Shown piece by piece: positions 62,886 through 64,000 of a stretch of 64,000 bases of DNA. Origin of the DNA: an uncultured Burkholderiaceae bacterium (lineage in GTDB: Bacteria > Pseudomonadota > Gammaproteobacteria > Burkholderiales > Burkholderiaceae); NCBI GenBank assembly GCA_937871985.1, contig CALMPB010000217.1, positions 1 to 64,000 on the forward strand. The letters are read 5' to 3'. A program made the position numbers and the translations under genes. The notes below the pieces were generated by a model. The model made no database searches. It saw nothing but the letters and a program-made list of their open reading frames with translations, and had not been told where the DNA came from. The first letter of the stretch is position 1. Every line of letters begins with the position of its first letter.

Positions 62886-64000
62886 TTAGCCTTTCAGCAA
62901 CAGGCTGTTCAAGCGCTTCACAAACCCCGCAGAATCCGCCAGTTGCGCGCCTTCGGCCAGCATGGACTGATCCAGCAGCAATTGCGCCCATTCGCCAAAA
63001 TCGGCGTCCGATGCTTCCTGCACCCGACCGATCAACGCATGCTCGGGATTGATTTCAAGAATTGGCTTGACCTCAGGCGCTTCCTGGCCCGCCGCCTGCA
63101 GCATGCGCAGCAGATGCGGGCTGAGCTCGTTGGCATCCACCACCACGCAGGCCGGCGAATCCACCAGGCGCACGGTAACGCGCACATCCTTCACCTTGTC
63201 GCCCAGCGCAGCCTTGAGCCGCTCGACCAAAGGCTTGAACTTCTCGGCCACCTCGGTCTGATGCTTCTTCTCTTCCTCGTCCGCCAGTTGGTCAAGATCC
63301 AGGCCGCCCTTGGCGATGGACACCAGTGTCTTGCCCTCGAACTCGCGCAGGAACGACAACATCCATTCGTCCACACGGTCGGACAACAGCAGAACCTCCA
63401 GCCCCTTCTTGCGGAAGATCTCCAGATGCGGGCTGTTGCTGGCCGCCGCGTACGACTCGGCGCTGACGTAATAAATCTTGTCCTGTCCTTCCTTCAGACG
63501 GCCCACGTAGTCCGCCAGCGACACCGTTTGCGCCGAACCCTCGGACTGCGTCGTCGCAAAGCGCAGCAGCTTGGCAATGCGGTCTTTATTGGCCGCGTCC
63601 TCGCCAATGCCCTCCTTCAGCACCTGGCCGAACTGCTCCCAGAACTCCGCATACTGCTCCGGCTTGTTCTCGGCCAGGTCTTCCAGCAGCGACAGCACCC
63701 GCTTCGCCGAACCCTCGCGTATCACGCGCACGTCGCGGCTTTCCTGCAGGATTTCACGCGACACATTCAGCGGCAGGTCCGCCGAATCGATGACCCCGCG
63801 CACAAAGCGCAAATACATGGGCAGCAGCTGCTCGGCGTCGTCCATGATGAACACCCGCTTCACATACAGCTTCACCCCTCGCTTGCCCTCGCGATCCCAC
63901 ATGTCCATGGGCGCGTGCTTGGGAATGTACAAAAGCTGCGTGTATTCACTGCGCCCTTCCACCCGGTTGTGCGTCCACGCCAGCGGATCGTCGTAATCGT
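62886..64000 (-). CDS. htpG: Molecular chaperone HtpG (Hsp90), partial at window end
   Basis: The frame is open to base 64000, so the N-terminal ATPase domain lies outside; the internal GTG near 63962 is not the start. The visible part holds the middle domain ([40 protein letters not shown], where the ATP-contacting Arg lies) and the C-terminal dimerisation domain ([14 protein letters not shown]). HtpG refolds or stabilises client proteins under stress. Confidence 0.95.
   Translation of the reverse strand, partial: DYDDPLAWTHNRVEGRSEYTQLLYIPKHAPMDMWDREGKRGVKLYVKRVFIMDDAEQLLPMYLRFVRGVIDSADLPLNVSREILQESRDVRVIREGSAKRVLSLLEDLAENKPEQYAEFWEQFGQVLKEGIGEDAANKDRIAKLLRFATTQSEGSAQTVSLADYVGRLKEGQDKIYYVSAESYAAASNSPHLEIFRKKGLEVLLLSDRVDEWMLSFLREFEGKTLVSIAKGGLDLDQLADEEEKKHQTEVAEKFKPLVERLKAALGDKVKDVRVTVRLVDSPACVVVDANELSPHLLRMLQAAGQEAPEVKPILEINPEHALIGRVQEASDADFGEWAQLLLDQSMLAEGAQLADSAGFVKRLNSLLLKG

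Overview
The window looks like chromosomal DNA of a GC-rich betaproteobacterium, most likely Alcaligenaceae (Bordetella/Achromobacter/Pusillimonas relatives). This rests on codon use, on the protein sequences of dnaQ, gloB, fabI, ffh and ampD, and on a conserved gene block mltD-gloB-yafS-rnhA-dnaQ. The assignment is inference; no rRNA lies in the window.

Region 1 (1-25.6 kb) is a surface-adhesion and secretion locus. A 4477-codon repeat protein with an N-terminal DUF4347 domain is followed, with stop/start overlaps, by a TolC-type lipoprotein, a HlyD-type periplasmic adaptor, a second HlyD-type protein with a large GAF-like cytoplasmic domain, and a PqqD-like/M50 metalloprotease/HlyD fusion. 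No ABC ATPase is present, and the giant protein lacks RTX nonapeptides. This is the best candidate for an undescribed system: a type I-like exporter in which a membrane-embedded M50 protein takes the place of the ABC transporter. A Tat-type GH64 (beta-1,3-glucanase-like) lipoprotein lies downstream. A response regulator (REC + AraC) lies upstream of the giant gene and a 7TM sensor kinase is divergent from it. The C-terminus of a second kinase with the same C-terminal extension opens the window, followed by a tRNA-Val(CAC)-like gene whose acceptor stem is broken.

Region 2 (25.7-35.2 kb) is housekeeping: dnaQ, an RND efflux operon that interrupts the dnaQ/rnhA neighbourhood, rnhA, a yafS-like methyltransferase, gloB, mltD and fabI.

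Region 3 (35.3-49.0 kb) is metabolic and accessory: a GST, a nitronate monooxygenase, trhO, a 52-codon small ORF, a D-2-hydroxyacid dehydrogenase, methylmalonate-semialdehyde dehydrogenase, an aromatic aminotransferase, an M20 amidohydrolase, a sulfatase divergent from a LysR regulator, and a secreted pair: a protein resembling spider-venom sphingomyelinase D/phospholipase D and a seven-bladed propeller lipoprotein with a Cys pair in every blade.

Region 4 (49.2-57.4 kb) appears to be a small genomic island in the 3' end of tRNA-Gly(CCC). A 16-bp direct repeat of the tRNA 3' end lies 8.2 kb away, and the interval carries an LLM flavoenzyme, a DUF72 protein, a hipB-like gene with a hipA deletion remnant, and a 1668-aa NACHT NTPase of the bacterial NLR-like (putative anti-phage) type.

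Region 5 (57.6-64 kb) is core: trmB, a prolyl iminopeptidase, an orphan thiS, ffh divergent from ypjD, a PP0621-family protein, ampD, and a partial htpG running off the end.
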